Part shown: piece by piece, positions 1-11,367 of the stretch | Numbering within the stretch: the first letter of the stretch is position 1 | Layout: every line of letters starts with the position of its first letter | From: Limonium bicolor | Lineage: Eukaryota; Streptophyta; Magnoliopsida; Caryophyllales; Plumbaginaceae | Length of the DNA stretch: 64,000 bases | Direction: 5' to 3' | NCBI GenBank assembly: GCA_023374045.1 | Contig: CM041778.1 | Location: 366,022,831 to 366,086,830, forward strand | Made by a program: the position numbers and the translations under genes | The notes under the pieces: model-generated | The model's database searches: none | What the model saw: only the letters and a program-made list of their open reading frames with translations | Told to the model about the DNA's origin: nothing

Positions 1-719
1 CTGCCTAAGTTACATTTACCTAATGGAATTGTTATATTCTGATCTTAAAATCCTGATAAACTTGATTTCCTTTATTTAGATGTTGGTGTAATGTGGTTTT
101 AAAGGCATCTGTGTGTAGCAGAAGCTCAAAGATAAGCTTTCAGATTTTCACTTTCTCAGGTTTATTCTGTTCCACTACTAATGTTGTTAGGTTTCATCTG
201 ACTTTCTATCTTATGTTTGTGACTTGGCTGTCTATATACTCTCTCACAGGTTGCAGTTACTACTGTGTGGTTCTTGTGTGGGCTGAAGTTAGAAGACAAT
301 GGTATTACATATCTAGGGTAGTTATTATTGCTCTTGCTATTTGAAGTTATTCCTCTTGTTGTTGTCTTGTTTTGGTAGTCTTACTATTTGCTGCTTCTTA
401 CCAGGCAACAAATTGATAGGTTTATATTGATGCATCATCTTTTTTGAAATTTGGAAGGCTGAACATTATGTGTCAAATAGTTTTCTTGTTTCACGCATGA
501 CTTGTTTTCTTATATATCTATTGCCACACAAACACATTTGCAATTGTTGCTCTTGCTATTTGAAGTTACCCCAAAGGTGTGGTCCAATACTGGTATTGGT
601 GTGCCAGAAGCCCAGAACATGAGAAACTATTTGTTTTCTTCTTAGCAATTTGACAAGGTGGATCTATTAGCTGAATGACTTTTCTTTTCACTTTTGTATG
701 CGTCTAAACATGTTTTCAG
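1..719 (+). other. AT-rich intronic or intergenic sequence upstream of the AhpC/TSA exons
   Basis: I see no convincing exon here. The sequence is T-rich and intron-like and ends in a polypyrimidine tract and AG acceptor at 718-719. A 22-base string beginning TTGCTCTTGCTATTTG occurs twice, near 330 and 546, a small local duplication. Confidence 0.4.
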
Positions 720-1184
720 GCTGGTTTGAAGATAATTCAATTACATATGGAAGGTTACCGCAAAGACTTGGAACAAGGTGGCTGGTATGTTGATATTCAC
801 TTTGTTGATCTCTTTTGCCAGCAATGGCTAGAGGTGGGAATAACATACTAAAATTGTTTTTGGTGGAATTGCCTTATGACCAGACTTAAATGACAGAACT
901 TATAATCCTTCAGTTCAAGGTCCCCTGTTTTATGTGTGATTGTGCATTTTTTGGTATCAGTTAGAGTTTATGTCTGCAAAGAATGAAATGGATATTAATG
1001 GCATTTTATCAACAGAATTGTACCAACTTCCTTCCCTTGCATCAAATTGTTGATTAGATAATGATTTTTTTTTGCTCTTTTCCCTCATCTGGTTAAATGT
1101 TGTGAATGACTAAAAATTTGCAGACGGCAAGGTGGAAATATTGTTGCTGCTCCTGGTAAAACTAACATTTCCTACATTCACAAG
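720..1184 (+). pseudogene. AhpC/TSA antioxidant (PRXL2/AAED1-like) gene, two 3' exons, probably decayed
   Basis: Two exon-like segments, 720-784 and 1124-1184, are bounded by AG acceptors and GT donors. The first encodes AGLKIIQLHMEGYRKDLEQG, the second RQGGNIVAAPGKTNISYIHK. These resemble the C-terminal part of plant thioredoxin-like AhpC/TSA proteins, from memory of the family, where a GGW-QQGG stretch bridges two exons and an IHKDKEAGD tail follows. Two things look wrong. The codon formed across the splice junction is TG|A, a stop where the family has Trp, and a block of about a dozen residues normally between EGYR and GGW is missing. No exon for the acidic tail and CC end is visible before transposon sequence starts near 1,620. 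The active-site part would lie to the left of the window. I infer a decayed or truncated copy; a different splice site could rescue it. Confidence 0.5.
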
Positions 1185-1623
1185 GTTACTTTGATACATA
1201 TGCGTGATTCCCTTTGTAAGTTTGTTCTCTTTTTTCTGCCTTTCCATCAAAGTACTATCTTTGAGGGCTTTCCTTGAAATCATTGTTTACTTTTGTCTCC
1301 AAATTTCTTATTCTGCTAGTTTCTTTTAACTTTTGATCTTGTAAATACTATTTTTGAAGCTGGGAAGATAGTCGTGAGCAAATCATGGAAATCAAAGATT
1401 GAGGTGTTTGTATCTAGATTTACTGCTACAATTAGCTAGATTCTATTAAGATCATGGCTGTAACATTGAGAACAGTATCAAATTCAGTGATATTGTATTT
1501 GGAATTACAGATTTTGTAATGTATTTTTTGAGAATATAAATGTTATAATGCACATTTTATAATAGTACTACTTTGTATTGATATGTCTGAAGTGTTCATA
1601 TTGTTTTTTATTTTATTTTTTTT
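1185..1623. other. AT-rich stretch with no gene recognised
   Basis: Sequence between the last AhpC/TSA-like exon and the first transposon-derived repeat. It could hold the intron and a divergent last exon. I could not match any reading frame here to the expected family C-terminus. Confidence 0.3.
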
Positions 1624-1868
1624 AAAAAGAAAAACTAAAAGTTTCGACGCAATTGTGATCCGTTTCTGCGCGAAAGGTTCGTCGAAAATTTAGATATTTT
1701 GACGCAATAGCTGCGTCGAAATGAACAAGCCAATTCCGTCGAAATTTTTTTTGACGGTCAACTAGGCGACGTGAGTGTGACACGTGGATATTGAAATTTT
1801 CGACGCAACTCCTGCGTCGAAATTGCATTTTTTTTGCGTCGAAATCTACTTGTTTTCTTGTCTATCAC
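1624..1868. mobile_element. small CACTA-like element or remnant with TGCGTCGAAA subterminal repeats
   Basis: The motif TGCGTCGAAA and its complement TTTCGACGCA recur at least six times in about 200 bp in both orientations, as in subterminal regions of CACTA transposons. The right side ends in TTTTCTTGTC, close to the TTTTCTTGTAGTG terminus common in plant CACTA elements, but the TAGTG itself is altered. No target duplication could be read. It has no coding capacity. Confidence 0.45.
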
Positions 1869-2155
1869 ATTCGAATCACCAGTCCGAAGGACTCATTCAA
1901 CATAATTCATAATATTCAAAATTCTCAAATTTGAATTAAACATGTCCTAATTTATCAGTTTGTTTTCAATCGTTCAACAACCATAATTGTACACCAGTCT
2001 TCACTTTCATCAGTCTGCGAATCAATATACAATTTATAATTATTCACGACTTAAACACAAACTGTGACTAATAGGAGGGGTGAAATTAATTAATTATATT
2101 TTAGAAATAACCGTAATAAAAAATGGGTCGGAGGTAGGCGCGCGTTCTTTACAAT

Positions 2156-2614
2156 GGACTTTAGATCATGGTATCAGTAAACCATAATATAAAGTCCCTG
2201 TCTAGACGCGCGCTTTGACAGTCAACAAACTTTAGATTACGGTTTACTGGTAACTGTGATTTAAAGTCCTCGTCCATTGATGGTCACCGATGTCGTTTTA
2301 ACCTGACACCAAATTTTTCCCATACTATTTGATTTTTTTGACGCGGTTTTAGACGTGCGTAATCTAAGTGCCAGTTGACGACGTCGTTTTACCAACTTAT
2401 TTTAACTTAAATATATCAGAAAGATAAATGAAATCTTATAATAAATATGTTGCTAACATTGATTGAATAAGACTTATGACCAGTGGCTATGGGTACATGA
2501 GTCAATACCATCGATCTAAATTTCAAAACCCAACATAGGCCCAATTTTTTACGCTCTATTATTTATTTTGTTGGATTTTAGATTACGATTCTACAAAACC
2601 ATAATCTAAAGTCC
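2156..2614. repeat. left subterminal palindromes of the large CACTA
   Basis: Imperfect hairpins with arms like GGACTTTAGAT.ATGGT and ACCATAAT.TAAAGTCC lie at 2,156-2,197, 2,229-2,269 and 2,573-2,614. The first two start 73 bp apart. Related palindromes recur at 24,448-24,625. Such repeats bind the transposase accessory protein in characterised CACTA elements (family knowledge). Confidence 0.65.
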
Positions 2615-2705
2615 TTTTAACCTGAAAATTTGCCCGTTTACTTTTCACACTTAATAACCTCTAACAATTCTCTCTCGCGCTACTTCCTTGCTGAAATCGC
2701 CTCCT

Positions 2706-2815
2706 CGCTCCCGCCACCTTAGTAACGCCCATCGCCGCCATTGCTCGCGCCACCTTAGTACACCCGTCGCCGCCGTCGCTCCCGCCACCTTAGTAAGGCC
2801 CATCGCCGCCGTTCA
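2706..2815 (+). repeat. GC-rich tandem repeat, three imperfect units of 33-36 bp
   Basis: Three consecutive units of the form CGCTCCCGCCACCTTAGTAA followed by GCCCATCGCCGCC occur in a GC-rich island inside AT-rich DNA. It lies about 1.1 kb upstream of the TNP2 start, so it may be in the 5' untranslated leader of the CACTA transcript (inference). Confidence 0.6.
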
Positions 2816-3566
2816 CCGCCCACTCGCCACCACTGGTCATCAACATCACCGTCGACTGTCTCTAACTTGGTATGCGATTTTCTGAAAATTGTATATGCAT
2901 GGGCAAATGTATGTATCCATGTTGATTTCTAAAAATGTAATAGCAAAAGTTCTAACCCTGTTCATATATGTTGCCCAAATTCACAGTTGGAATCTAGTTT
3001 GTGGGCTGATTCCTGAAGCGTTGCCAATTTCCTGATTTATTGTTGTGCGCTGCTTACTAACGGTAATTTTACAAACCAAACTGTCAAATGCTGTAGTTAT
3101 ATTTCTTTGTTATTGTTTTGAAGAGTAAATTTGATTTATTTATTCTTAGCATTAGTTTTACAATTAATACTAGTAGCCTAGTTTTAAATATAGAATAGGT
3201 AAAAAGTAATTTTGATTTAGTTAATTATTTTTTATTAGTATTTTGTTTATATATTATTTACATCTTGTATATGTCACGTGGATTTTCTGATGGTGTGAAT
3301 TTGATGTTGATAAAAGTGATTTGGAAATGTTAGAAAATTATGGAGATGCTACTGAATTTTTGCCGCGGTTTAGCGGGCATTTTAACTTTAATTTTTTGAT
3401 GAATTCTAATGTTGTCATTTATTTGTTTATGCATAAGGACTATGACATTATTTTGGCTTCCGACCTCAATTGTCTCAGCATCGACTAATTGTCTACTAGA
3501 TCAGGTAAGATTTACATATATTTACCAGATTTAGTATTTGAAAAACTATCAAACATAGTTATCTGC

Positions 3567-3597
3567 CCAAGATATACCTAATAGAGGTATATCTTGG
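3567..3597. other. perfect 13-bp inverted repeat
   Basis: CCAAGATATACCT, a 5-nt loop AATAG, then AGGTATATCTTGG. The stem is perfect. It lies in the non-coding leader of the CACTA element, and no function is evident. Confidence 0.7.
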
Positions 3598-3925
3598 ATA
3601 GTCCCCGTCGGGAGTGTTCATGATTGTTAAATCTCACACCTTGGGTGTGAATGTGTCTTTAATATGTAGTTTACTGATTATTTCAGCAGTATCTCTTTAT
3701 TGTTCTTTGGGTGCATATATTATTGATTATATCATAATATCGTGTATTTGAAGAGCTATAGGGAGATGCTGCCAAAATTTTCAATAAATTACAAATTTAA
3801 AACATGTTCACCAGTGGGAATTAATACTCATGGATGGTTTTAGATTGATAAGGTACAAATATTTAAAGACTCAGCCATGGGTGATGGCATGAAATGGATG
3901 CGTTCACATATATAGCTAGAAGGAG

Positions 3926-4126
3926 ATGGAACAGTAGTGGATTTATAGCGGCAAGTTGGACGACAAGTTTTTAGAAGGAGTCGATAAGTTATGCATGGTG
4001 TTGGCGAACAATTTGAAACCTTTAGACAAAGAATACATATTTTGTCCGTGTTTCGACTACCGAAACAATCTAAGATATCCCGGAGTTGAAACAGTTAAGA
4101 AACATCTGATCTGCTTCCTTTTCTAA
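3926..4126 (+). pseudogene. TNP2-type CACTA transposase, N-terminal transposase-associated domain
   Basis: From an ATG at 3,926 the reading frame gives MEQ, then a TAG stop at 3,935-3,937, then WIYSGKLDDKFLEGV and onward to YIFCPCFDYRNN and VETVKKHLI, ending at TAA 4,124-4,126. This is the transposase-associated domain (Cys-rich CPCFDCRN motif) found at the start of plant CACTA TNP2-like transposases, which usually begin MDRSW. The in-frame TAG therefore sits exactly before the conserved Trp and would stop translation after three codons. The rest of the transposase is not adjacent; its C-terminal part resumes at 18,072 after about 14 kb of inserted DNA. Confidence 0.75.
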
Positions 4127-4227
4127 CTCACGGTAATCTGCAACAAACTGGAACATATTTTCCTTTTGTTCATTCTTTGCACTCATGGTACTTGTTAGCA
4201 GAAATATATGTTACTACTTCTACCTAG

Positions 4228-5629
4228 GCAGTGTACCTATCGTTTTGCGGGTATAGTGAATGAAGTGGGGTTGTCGATCTCAGGGACCTCGTTCAATTAA
4301 TTGACAATTTATTTACTAACCGAGAAAACTAAACTAAATAAACAGGAAACGTCACTTTTTCAGGTTTTACTTAATTTAATAATAAGAATGACTAAACAAA
4401 CTAACATAAAATAATGAAAACAGTAAAAAGATAAAAAAAAAACTAAATAAAGAAATAAAGATTGAATTTAAAGAAGCACCCCGGATTGTTCTGCAAACCT
4501 TCACTTTATTAGTCTATCAATAAACTCTTCTCTAATTCTGCAATAAACTCAGGAATTATAAATAGTTCGTTGACGGTCCCTGTACAACGAACCCTAACTA
4601 ACTAAATAACAAGTCGCACACCATGCCCAAGTTATCAAGTTAATAGCATTAAACACAATTCCTATTGGAGACAGATTAACCTATAGGCAAACCATGCTTC
4701 TAGTCGTTAATCCGGTTTAAGTTCCTATGTCTTGTTAACTACTCATCTCAGCGCCGCATTTTGATTAGAAAACTACAAGAATTGCTTTAATAATTAGCTA
4801 GAAAATTAAAGCGCATGAAGAACAAGAATTAAAACTACTGCAATTATAATTAGAGAAAAAGATTACAAAATAACTATAAAGATTCGGTTTGCTACCCCAA
4901 CCCGGGGAGCTAAAACTAACTCAGAAATAAACATAAAAATAACAAAAATAAATAGAAGTGGTGTATATGGTGCTGTATGGTGGTGCAGCAGTGGTATCGG
5001 GTGTAGTCGAATGTGATATGTGGTGCTGGTGGTGTTCGAACAGGATGGGTGTGGTGATGGATATGGTAGTATGGAGGATGGTGTATGGTGGGGATGTGAA
5101 CGATTTGGAGTTGCTGAATCGGAAGAGAGGCGTGAGAGGCTAATGCCTCTGTCGAGGCGTGAATTCAATGACCTCTCTTCAATGATCCCTAACTTCACTT
5201 TTATACACAGATTTGATAAAATATTCTTTTATCTCTTCTCTCGGTGTACGTGATTAATATAATCACAACCATATTAATGTGATGATGCCAACATTACGGT
5301 ATGTGTTCCCACGTGAATATTGGTAATGAATTACCACGAGTGATAATTTGGTTTGTGCAGGTACTCCCGTGAATGTGTGGGACTTACGAGAGTGCATGAT
5401 CATGTGTGCACGTTAATATCATATATTCATGATTAATTAATTATATTAATCATGAAATAAAGTATGTTATTCCAATGCATTTTTTTCTACATTTGACATA
5501 TAAAATGTATTAGTTCACATCAAAACATAATTATAAGGAAAATCATATGATAAGTGAGAAATATGGCATGAATTGTTGCAAATACAGGAACAATTAAAAT
5601 CCTAAAAATATATATTTAGCACTTATCAG
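4228..5629 (-). mobile_element. unclassified non-coding nested element, copy 1
   Basis: A 1.4-kb insertion follows the TNP2 N-terminus. Read on the minus strand it starts CTGATAAGTGCTAAAT and ends GGTACACTGC. The same terminal style (GATAAGT start, CGGTACACTTAC end) marks the element at 20,061-21,590 on the other strand. No transposase, gag or pol is present. The GT-rich open frames at 4,863-5,253 on both strands are low-complexity and I do not accept them as genes. Family unknown; ends approximate and no target duplication found. Confidence 0.4.
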
Positions 5630-6502
5630 TACTATTGAACAAAAAAAAACCAGTTGATGCTATTATTTTTCTGCTGTCTGTTCACTATATTAAGAGTAAT
5701 TTTGCAACCCAACCTGGCAAGCTAGGAACATATGAAACTGCACTCAATGTCATTCTCTAACACCCGGTAATTTTGCAACCCTAACAAACGAGCAAAAAAA
5801 ATGCTCTCCTCTGCTCATTCTCTGTTAAACAACAGATCCATCTAGTGGACAAGGAACATACCTGCGCCGGATGGCTATATCTCACACAACATATTGAGAT
5901 AACTGGCTGTACTCTCCTTGTTTCTCTTCTTGTGCATCTGCACCTCAGTTATTGGAACTGCTACCTACACACACAAGATTGGAGAATGACAGAAAACAAT
6001 TCATTCCAGAACCGGTAAATTACCAACACATCTTCTTCTTTTCCTGAGTTTAACAGTGGAAGTTTTGAGGTTTCTATCGCACCATAAGAAGCATAAAACA
6101 CTGCCTTCTTCCCATTCTCTTCTTGCGCTGACTGAAATCTCCATCCCTCCTTGTTCACACCTGTTGCATACTTAACACATTGTTAAGTATTACGGTCAAT
6201 AATAATAACATGTCTTTTTCGGTACTCTCAGCTTCTCATGGTATCAGATGTCAAAGAAACTAGAGTTACCAATATACCACAACGACAAATCAAGAAACAC
6301 CCATCTCCCTTTCCATGGCCGACGACGACAAAACCATAACAACGAGAAATCCCCCGACAATGATCCACCAGCGACGAAATCCGGTGCCAAGAACAAGCTC
6401 CTGTACATCCACCCGTCCGACAGCCCAGGCACTCAGCTCGCTCACAAGTTCTACAGAAAAGGCTTTGCAACCTGGAAACGTGATTTCATTGTTGGTCTCT
6501 CC
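5630..6502 (+). mobile_element. 5' fragment of a Copia element: LTR end, primer-binding site and start of gag
   Basis: A primer-binding site TGGTATCAGATG lies at 6,239-6,250 directly after a sequence ending in CA (6,238), the hallmark of the inner edge of a Copia 5' LTR. About 65 bp downstream a frame encodes LLYIHPSDSPGTQL and GFATWKRDFIVGLSY, which matches the YLHPSD-GP / W-R-M start of Copia gag polyproteins. The gag is cut at 6,502 by the next Copia element. The left edge of the LTR is not resolved. A minus-strand frame at 5,961-6,158 (MNKEGWRFQSAQEENGKKAV) reads protein-like, but I could not assign it. Confidence 0.6.
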
Positions 6503-6804
6503 TATTGGGCTAATAAACCATCTAGCCCACATATCTAGCCCAACATGTTAATTATAGTTTAGATTAGTCACAATATTTATCTTCATCAGTTTTATCTTAA
6601 GTTAAAATAAGATTTGCTATTTATCTTAATAGAAGATAAATTATGCATGAGTATATATTGTAGACCAGATTCATATGTAAAGGGGATATATCGTCAATTA
6701 ATGAGAGATTAGCACTAAACTTCTTGAGTCATCGTCTCTTACCATGTTCTTCTTTCTCAATCGCTTACCACTGTTACAACACCCACACCAACTATAATCC
6801 AATA
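6503..6804 (+). repeat. Copia-1 5' LTR, 302 bp
   Basis: It starts TATTGGGCTAATAAACC and ends ATAATCCAATA, so the ends form a TATTGG/CCAATA inverted repeat. The next bases are the primer-binding site. The first 128 bp are identical to 11,368-11,495. The 5 bases before it (TCTCC, 6,498-6,502) would be the target duplication; the matching right copy lies in the gap. Confidence 0.85.
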
Positions 6805-6816
6805 TGGTATCAGTAG
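6805..6816 (+). other. Copia-1 primer-binding site
   Basis: TGGTATCAGTAG immediately follows the LTR and is complementary in its first nine bases to the initiator tRNA-Met 3' end used by most plant Copia elements. Confidence 0.75.
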
Positions 6817-6851
6817 CTTAGGATTTCTGTTGTATTTCTGGGTTCTGAATC

Positions 6852-8299
6852 ATGGCTGAAGATGCGAATAAGGGAAAGGGGATATCGACGCCACCGACAA
6901 CTGCTGCTAACACCGTCATCGACGTGAACGATCCAATTTACGTTCACGCGGCGGAAAATCCGGGGTTGCCTCTGGTTTCTAAGTTCGATGGTACCGGATT
7001 TTGGGGTTGGAAATCAGACATGGTGACGACATTAAAGGTGAAAAACAAATATGGTTTTCTAATGGGAAGGTGGAGAACCCAGCGAAGGAGAAGCAATCCG
7101 TTTGGCTGCCTGGGAAAGATCCAAATCTCTGGTTCTTTCTTGGCTTAAAACAGCTTTGGAGCCCAACATAGTTCAGGGCGTGAGGTACTGTGACGATCCC
7201 AAAGAATTGTGGGAGACTCTTTGCGAAACATACGAACACAGCAACCTTGCAATCTTGCACAGTCTGAAACAAGAAATAGCAGAGCTTAGACAAGGGGAAG
7301 AAAGCGTGAGTCAGTACTACACGAAACTGAAAAGATTATGGGGTGAATTGGATCTTGCTTGCCCTATTCCGAAATGCGATTACGGAGGATGCAGTTGTGG
7401 AGCAAGAAGCAACATGAAGAAAACGTAGATCGGGATAAACTCTTGCAATTTTTAATGGGTTTGAATCGCAAGTTCATCTCTATAAGGGGACAAATTCTCG
7501 CGATGAAAGAAACACCATCTTTGGAGAAAGCGTTTTCTCTTTGATTAGCAAGAAGAGGAGTAGAGGGGCGGGACAAGGTAGAGAAGATTCCATGTCCTTC
7601 TACGCATCGTCAGGTGATAATCAGAGAAACCCTAGAAAATTCGAGAAGAAGAAGGCTACTTGTTCGCTTTGCAAGAAAATCGGTCATAATCAGGAAGAGT
7701 GTTTCCAGCGATTAAACTGCAATCACTGTAAAAGATCTGGGCGTGTCACTGCGGACTGCTATCAATTACACGGGAGAGACAAGGTTTTGGCTCACAAGAA
7801 AAGAGGTTTTGCTAACACAGCGAAAATTTCCGAGACAAACAACGAGGAAGAATCAGTTCGGGGCGATGGATTAACACCTAGACAACTTCAACAGATCACC
7901 GAGCTGATTCGTAACAGCAATTCAGAAACAAGCACAGAAAGCGCAGATTACTGCAATTTTTCAAGTACTGAAAATTTTTGCATCAGAAATAAGCTATGTC
8001 TAATGAGCAATTATACTTGTGATTTGTTCAAAGGAAGATGGATTGTTGATTCAGGCGCAACCGATCATATGTCGGGAGTGAAATCTCTATTTGAGAATTG
8101 GAGAAAATTAGAAAATGAGAGGACGATTATTTTGCCAGATGGTAGTCCTCAACTTGTGAATTTGATTGGCGATGTCAAAATCGGGAAGAAACTCTGGCTG
8201 AGAAATGTTCTGTTCGTTCCAAATTTTATGTTTAGCCTAATATCAGTTATGAAGATGGTTAAGCAGTTTAATTACCTTCTGATCTTCGATACAACTTGA
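6852..8299 (+). pseudogene. Copia-1 gag and protease, frameshifted
   Basis: The ATG at 6,852 begins MAEDANKGKG. The gag domain follows (VSKFDGTGFWGWKSDM, then PKELWETLCETYEHSN and VSQYYTKLKRLWGELD), but it is spread over at least four frame segments (6,852-7,148, 7,102-7,428, 7,359-7,544, 7,541-8,299). A double zinc knuckle is readable at about 7,660-7,755 (CSLCKKIGHNQEEC and CNHCKRSGRVTADC). The aspartic protease motif WIVDSGATDHMSG lies at about 8,038-8,076. Gag would form the particle and bind RNA; protease would cut the polyprotein. The frame breaks mean no full product as assembled. Confidence 0.8.
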
Positions 8300-9178
8300 T
8301 GTTTTATTCAGGACCGTACCACAGGTCAAACTAGGAAAGTTGGTACGGGTCAAGACAATCTTTACATTCTCAATGAAGAAGAAGTAGTGGAGTGGGCCGT
8401 CTCCGATTTGGGCCGCAAAGATACCAGCAGATCGATGAGCAGAGTTGTTTTGGGTTGTAATGGAATTGGGGCAAACGAATTGGTTTTGGATTGTAATAAA
8501 GTACAAAACAGAATAGATTGTACTGTAAGTGCTAAAGCAAGAGGCTATCATATACGACTTGGGCATGTCCCATTCACGAAACTTGTTCATCTTGGTTTAA
8601 TCAAAGAAACTGATTTACCTCCCGATTATGCATGCGACATCTGTTATAAATCAAGAGCTCAGCGATTACCGTTTGGTCATTCCACAAGTAAAACCAAGAA
8701 ACCTTTTGAAATGTTACATGTGGATGTATGGGGCCCATTTAGCACCGACACCCATAATGGCTACAAACATTTTGTTTGTTTTGTGGACGATTTTACCCGC
8801 ACCACATGGGTCCATCTTATCAAACAAAAGGGCAATGCTTGGGAGACTATTGTAAACTTCATTAGGATGGTGGAACGGCAATTTGAAGCTAAGGTTAAAA
8901 TAATACGGTCAGATAATGCAAAGGAACTTGGTAGTTCTAATGAAGGGAAAATTTTTTATGCACAACAAGGCATAATACATCAAACCACATGCTCCTACAC
9001 ACCTCAACAAAATGCCGTAGTCAAGCGTAAAAATAAATACCTTCTGGAGACCGCAAGAGCAGTATACTTTCAATCACAGATTCCATTAGCCTTTTGGGGA
9101 GAATGCATTCTACACGCGACATACTTGATCAACCGGCTTCCCACTTAGGCACTGAATGGAAAAACACCATTTGAAAGC
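8300..9178 (+). pseudogene. Copia-1 integrase region, catalytic Glu replaced
   Basis: The gag-pre-integrase segment (GYHIRLGHVPFTKLVHLGLI, then CDICYKSRAQRLPFG) is followed by the integrase core. The first two catalytic Asp residues are present (MLHVDVWGPF and IIRSDNAKE), but the conserved VVERK motif reads VVKRK. The codon at 9,023-9,025 is AAG, Lys, in place of the third catalytic residue. A stop at 9,146-9,148 separates this from the reverse-transcriptase frame. Integrase would insert the cDNA; with the Glu lost it should be inactive. Confidence 0.8.
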
Positions 9179-11339
9179 TTGTATAACATCAAACCCACTT
9201 ATGATGATATCAAGCCTTTCGGGTGCTTATGCTACAAAACTATTCTTGGTCCTAAGGGAGGAAAGTTTGATCCACGAGGTCAAGCTTGTGTATATCTTGG
9301 TAAGGATCCCAGGAAGAAAGGACACAAAATTATGAGCGTAGATTCACAGGTCATTGAAGTTTGTCGAGATGTGAAGTTTCATACTCATATATTTCCATAT
9401 CAACACGGTGATAACACACATACACGTGTTCAAAGTTTGAATGAAGACATCAGTGTTCAAAGTCCTATTATGTTCGATGAGGAACAAACACAGCATAAGA
9501 CACAACAAGATAATACTGTTCATGCACGCGTGGATGATCATACCAACGTTCAGCCAGAATTACGTTGTTCGCGAAGAGAGGGGCACAAACCAAGTTATTT
9601 GAGTGATTACGTGTGCAATGGTTCTTTTCAAGAGATTCTGGATGAAAGAGTTTACCAAGAAAAACATAGTAATCTCCTCACAGATTGTGACAGTTTGACA
9701 AACACAACTCCTATTACCACCATTGTGTTACTTTCAGCTGGTACGCAAATTCCTAGCGTTCAAGAACCACGTGATTATAAAGATGCTGTTTTACACAGTC
9801 ATTGGCGGGAAGCGATGCAAAAGGAGTTACAAGCCCTTGAAGATAACAACACATGGGATATTGTAACTTTACCCCACGGGAAGAAAGTAATAGGGTGTAA
9901 ATGGGTATACAAAGTCAAACAGAAAACAGATGGAACCTTGGAAAGGTATAAGGCTCGGTTAGTGGCGAAAGGATTTACACAACGACATGGATTGGATTAC
10001 CACGAAACCTTCTCACCAGTGGTAAAGTTAACAACAATACGTTCTCTTATTGTTGTCGCCCTCAATAAAGGCTGGGTGATTAATCAACTAGATGTGAATA
10101 ATACGTTCTTGCATGAAGATCTTGACGAAGAAGTTTATATGAGACTACCCCAAGGTCTAGAGGTGACAGGAGAAAATAAAGCTTGTCGTTTAAAGAAATC
10201 ATTGTATGGTCTTAAACAAGCTTCTCGACAATGGTTTTCTAAGTTGGAAAGTTTTCTTCGAATACTAAACTTTACTCAGTCAAAGAATGATTATTCGCTC
10301 TTTCTCAAGGAAACCAACGAAGGGAAGATATTCATCGCAGTTTATGTGGATGATATGTTGATCATCGGTCCTAATCAGAGAGAAGTAAATGACATCAAGC
10401 AAGCCTTAGATGTTAACTTCAAAATCAAAGACTTAGGAGACTTACATTACTTCTTGGGAATAGAGTTCATTCGTACCAAAGAAGGATACATTTTATCCCA
10501 AAGAAAGTTCTGCATGGAGTTAATAGAAGAATATAATTGTCAAGAGGAAAGAATAGTGAAAGGACCGATGGTAGTTGGGAAACAACTCATGATTACAGAT
10601 GGGATTCCGCTTGAAGATCCTATGAGATACAGAAGATTAGTGGGAAAGCTGAACTATCTGTCTAACACAAGACCAGACATCAGCTTCACAGTTCAGGTCC
10701 TTAGCCAGTTCATGCAAAATCCTACTAATATACACATGGAAGCAGCGCTACATGCATTATGTTACATCAAAGGAACAATGAATTATGGAATTGTTCTCAC
10801 AAAAGGTCGAGGTCCTGATCTGGAACTCTCAGCCTATTGTGATTCTGATTGGGCTACCTGCCCGAACACAAGGAAATCGGTATCGGGCTACTACATCTTC
10901 TTAGGAGATAGTCCAATCTCATGGAAAACAAAGAAGCAAGGATCAAGTGTAGTCCAATCTCATGGAAAACAAAGCAAGGATCAGTTTCTCTCTCCAGTGC
11001 AAAGCTGAATATCGTTCGTTACGGAGGGTTACAAGTGAGTTAACATGGCTGACACGCCTCCTACACGAACTTGATGTGACACACATAAACCCTATACCAG
11101 TCAAATGTGACAACCAATCTGCAATTTATATTGCGCGCAATCCTGTTTTCCACGAACGTACCAAACATATCGAAATTGACTGTCATTTTGTCCGAGAAAA
11201 AATTCAACAAGGTCTTGTGGACATTGTTTATACACACACCTCCACACAATTGGCTGATATGATGACGAAGATATTACCAGGGTGCAGGTATAAAGAACAA
11301 ATGTCGCGCATGGGAATGAGTAACAAAAAGCCTAGGTAA
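9179..11339 (+). pseudogene. Copia-1 reverse transcriptase and RNase H
   Basis: The longest open segment (9,179-11,008, 609 codons) covers the end of integrase, a linker and the reverse transcriptase: WDIVTLPHGKKVIGCKWVYK, YKARLVAKGFTQ, LYGLKQASRQWF and the intact catalytic YVDDMLIIG at about 10,346. RNase H follows (CDSDWATCPNTRKSVSGYY) and continues in a second frame to HIEIDCHFVREKI and the ADMMTK end at 11,339. The frame switch is explained by a small direct duplication: 10,909-10,949 is repeated at 10,950-10,987. A polypurine tract (GAGGGGGGG) precedes the 3' LTR. Confidence 0.85.
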
Positions 11340-11367
11340 ACTTGTTTACCTATGGCTTGAGGGGGGG

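Noticed and set aside
2688..2885. 65-codon frame in the GC-rich tandem repeat
   Set aside because: It is read-through of the 33-36 bp repeat and has no domain.
4863..5253. Overlapping frames on both strands in a GGTGTATGG-rich stretch
   Set aside because: Low-complexity sequence opens frames on both strands; no known domain or splice structure.
5961..6158. Minus-strand exon candidate NKEGWRFQSAQEENGKKAVF
   Set aside because: It reads like protein, but I cannot place the family, and it lies inside what should be the LTR of a plus-strand Copia fragment. Kept only as a note.
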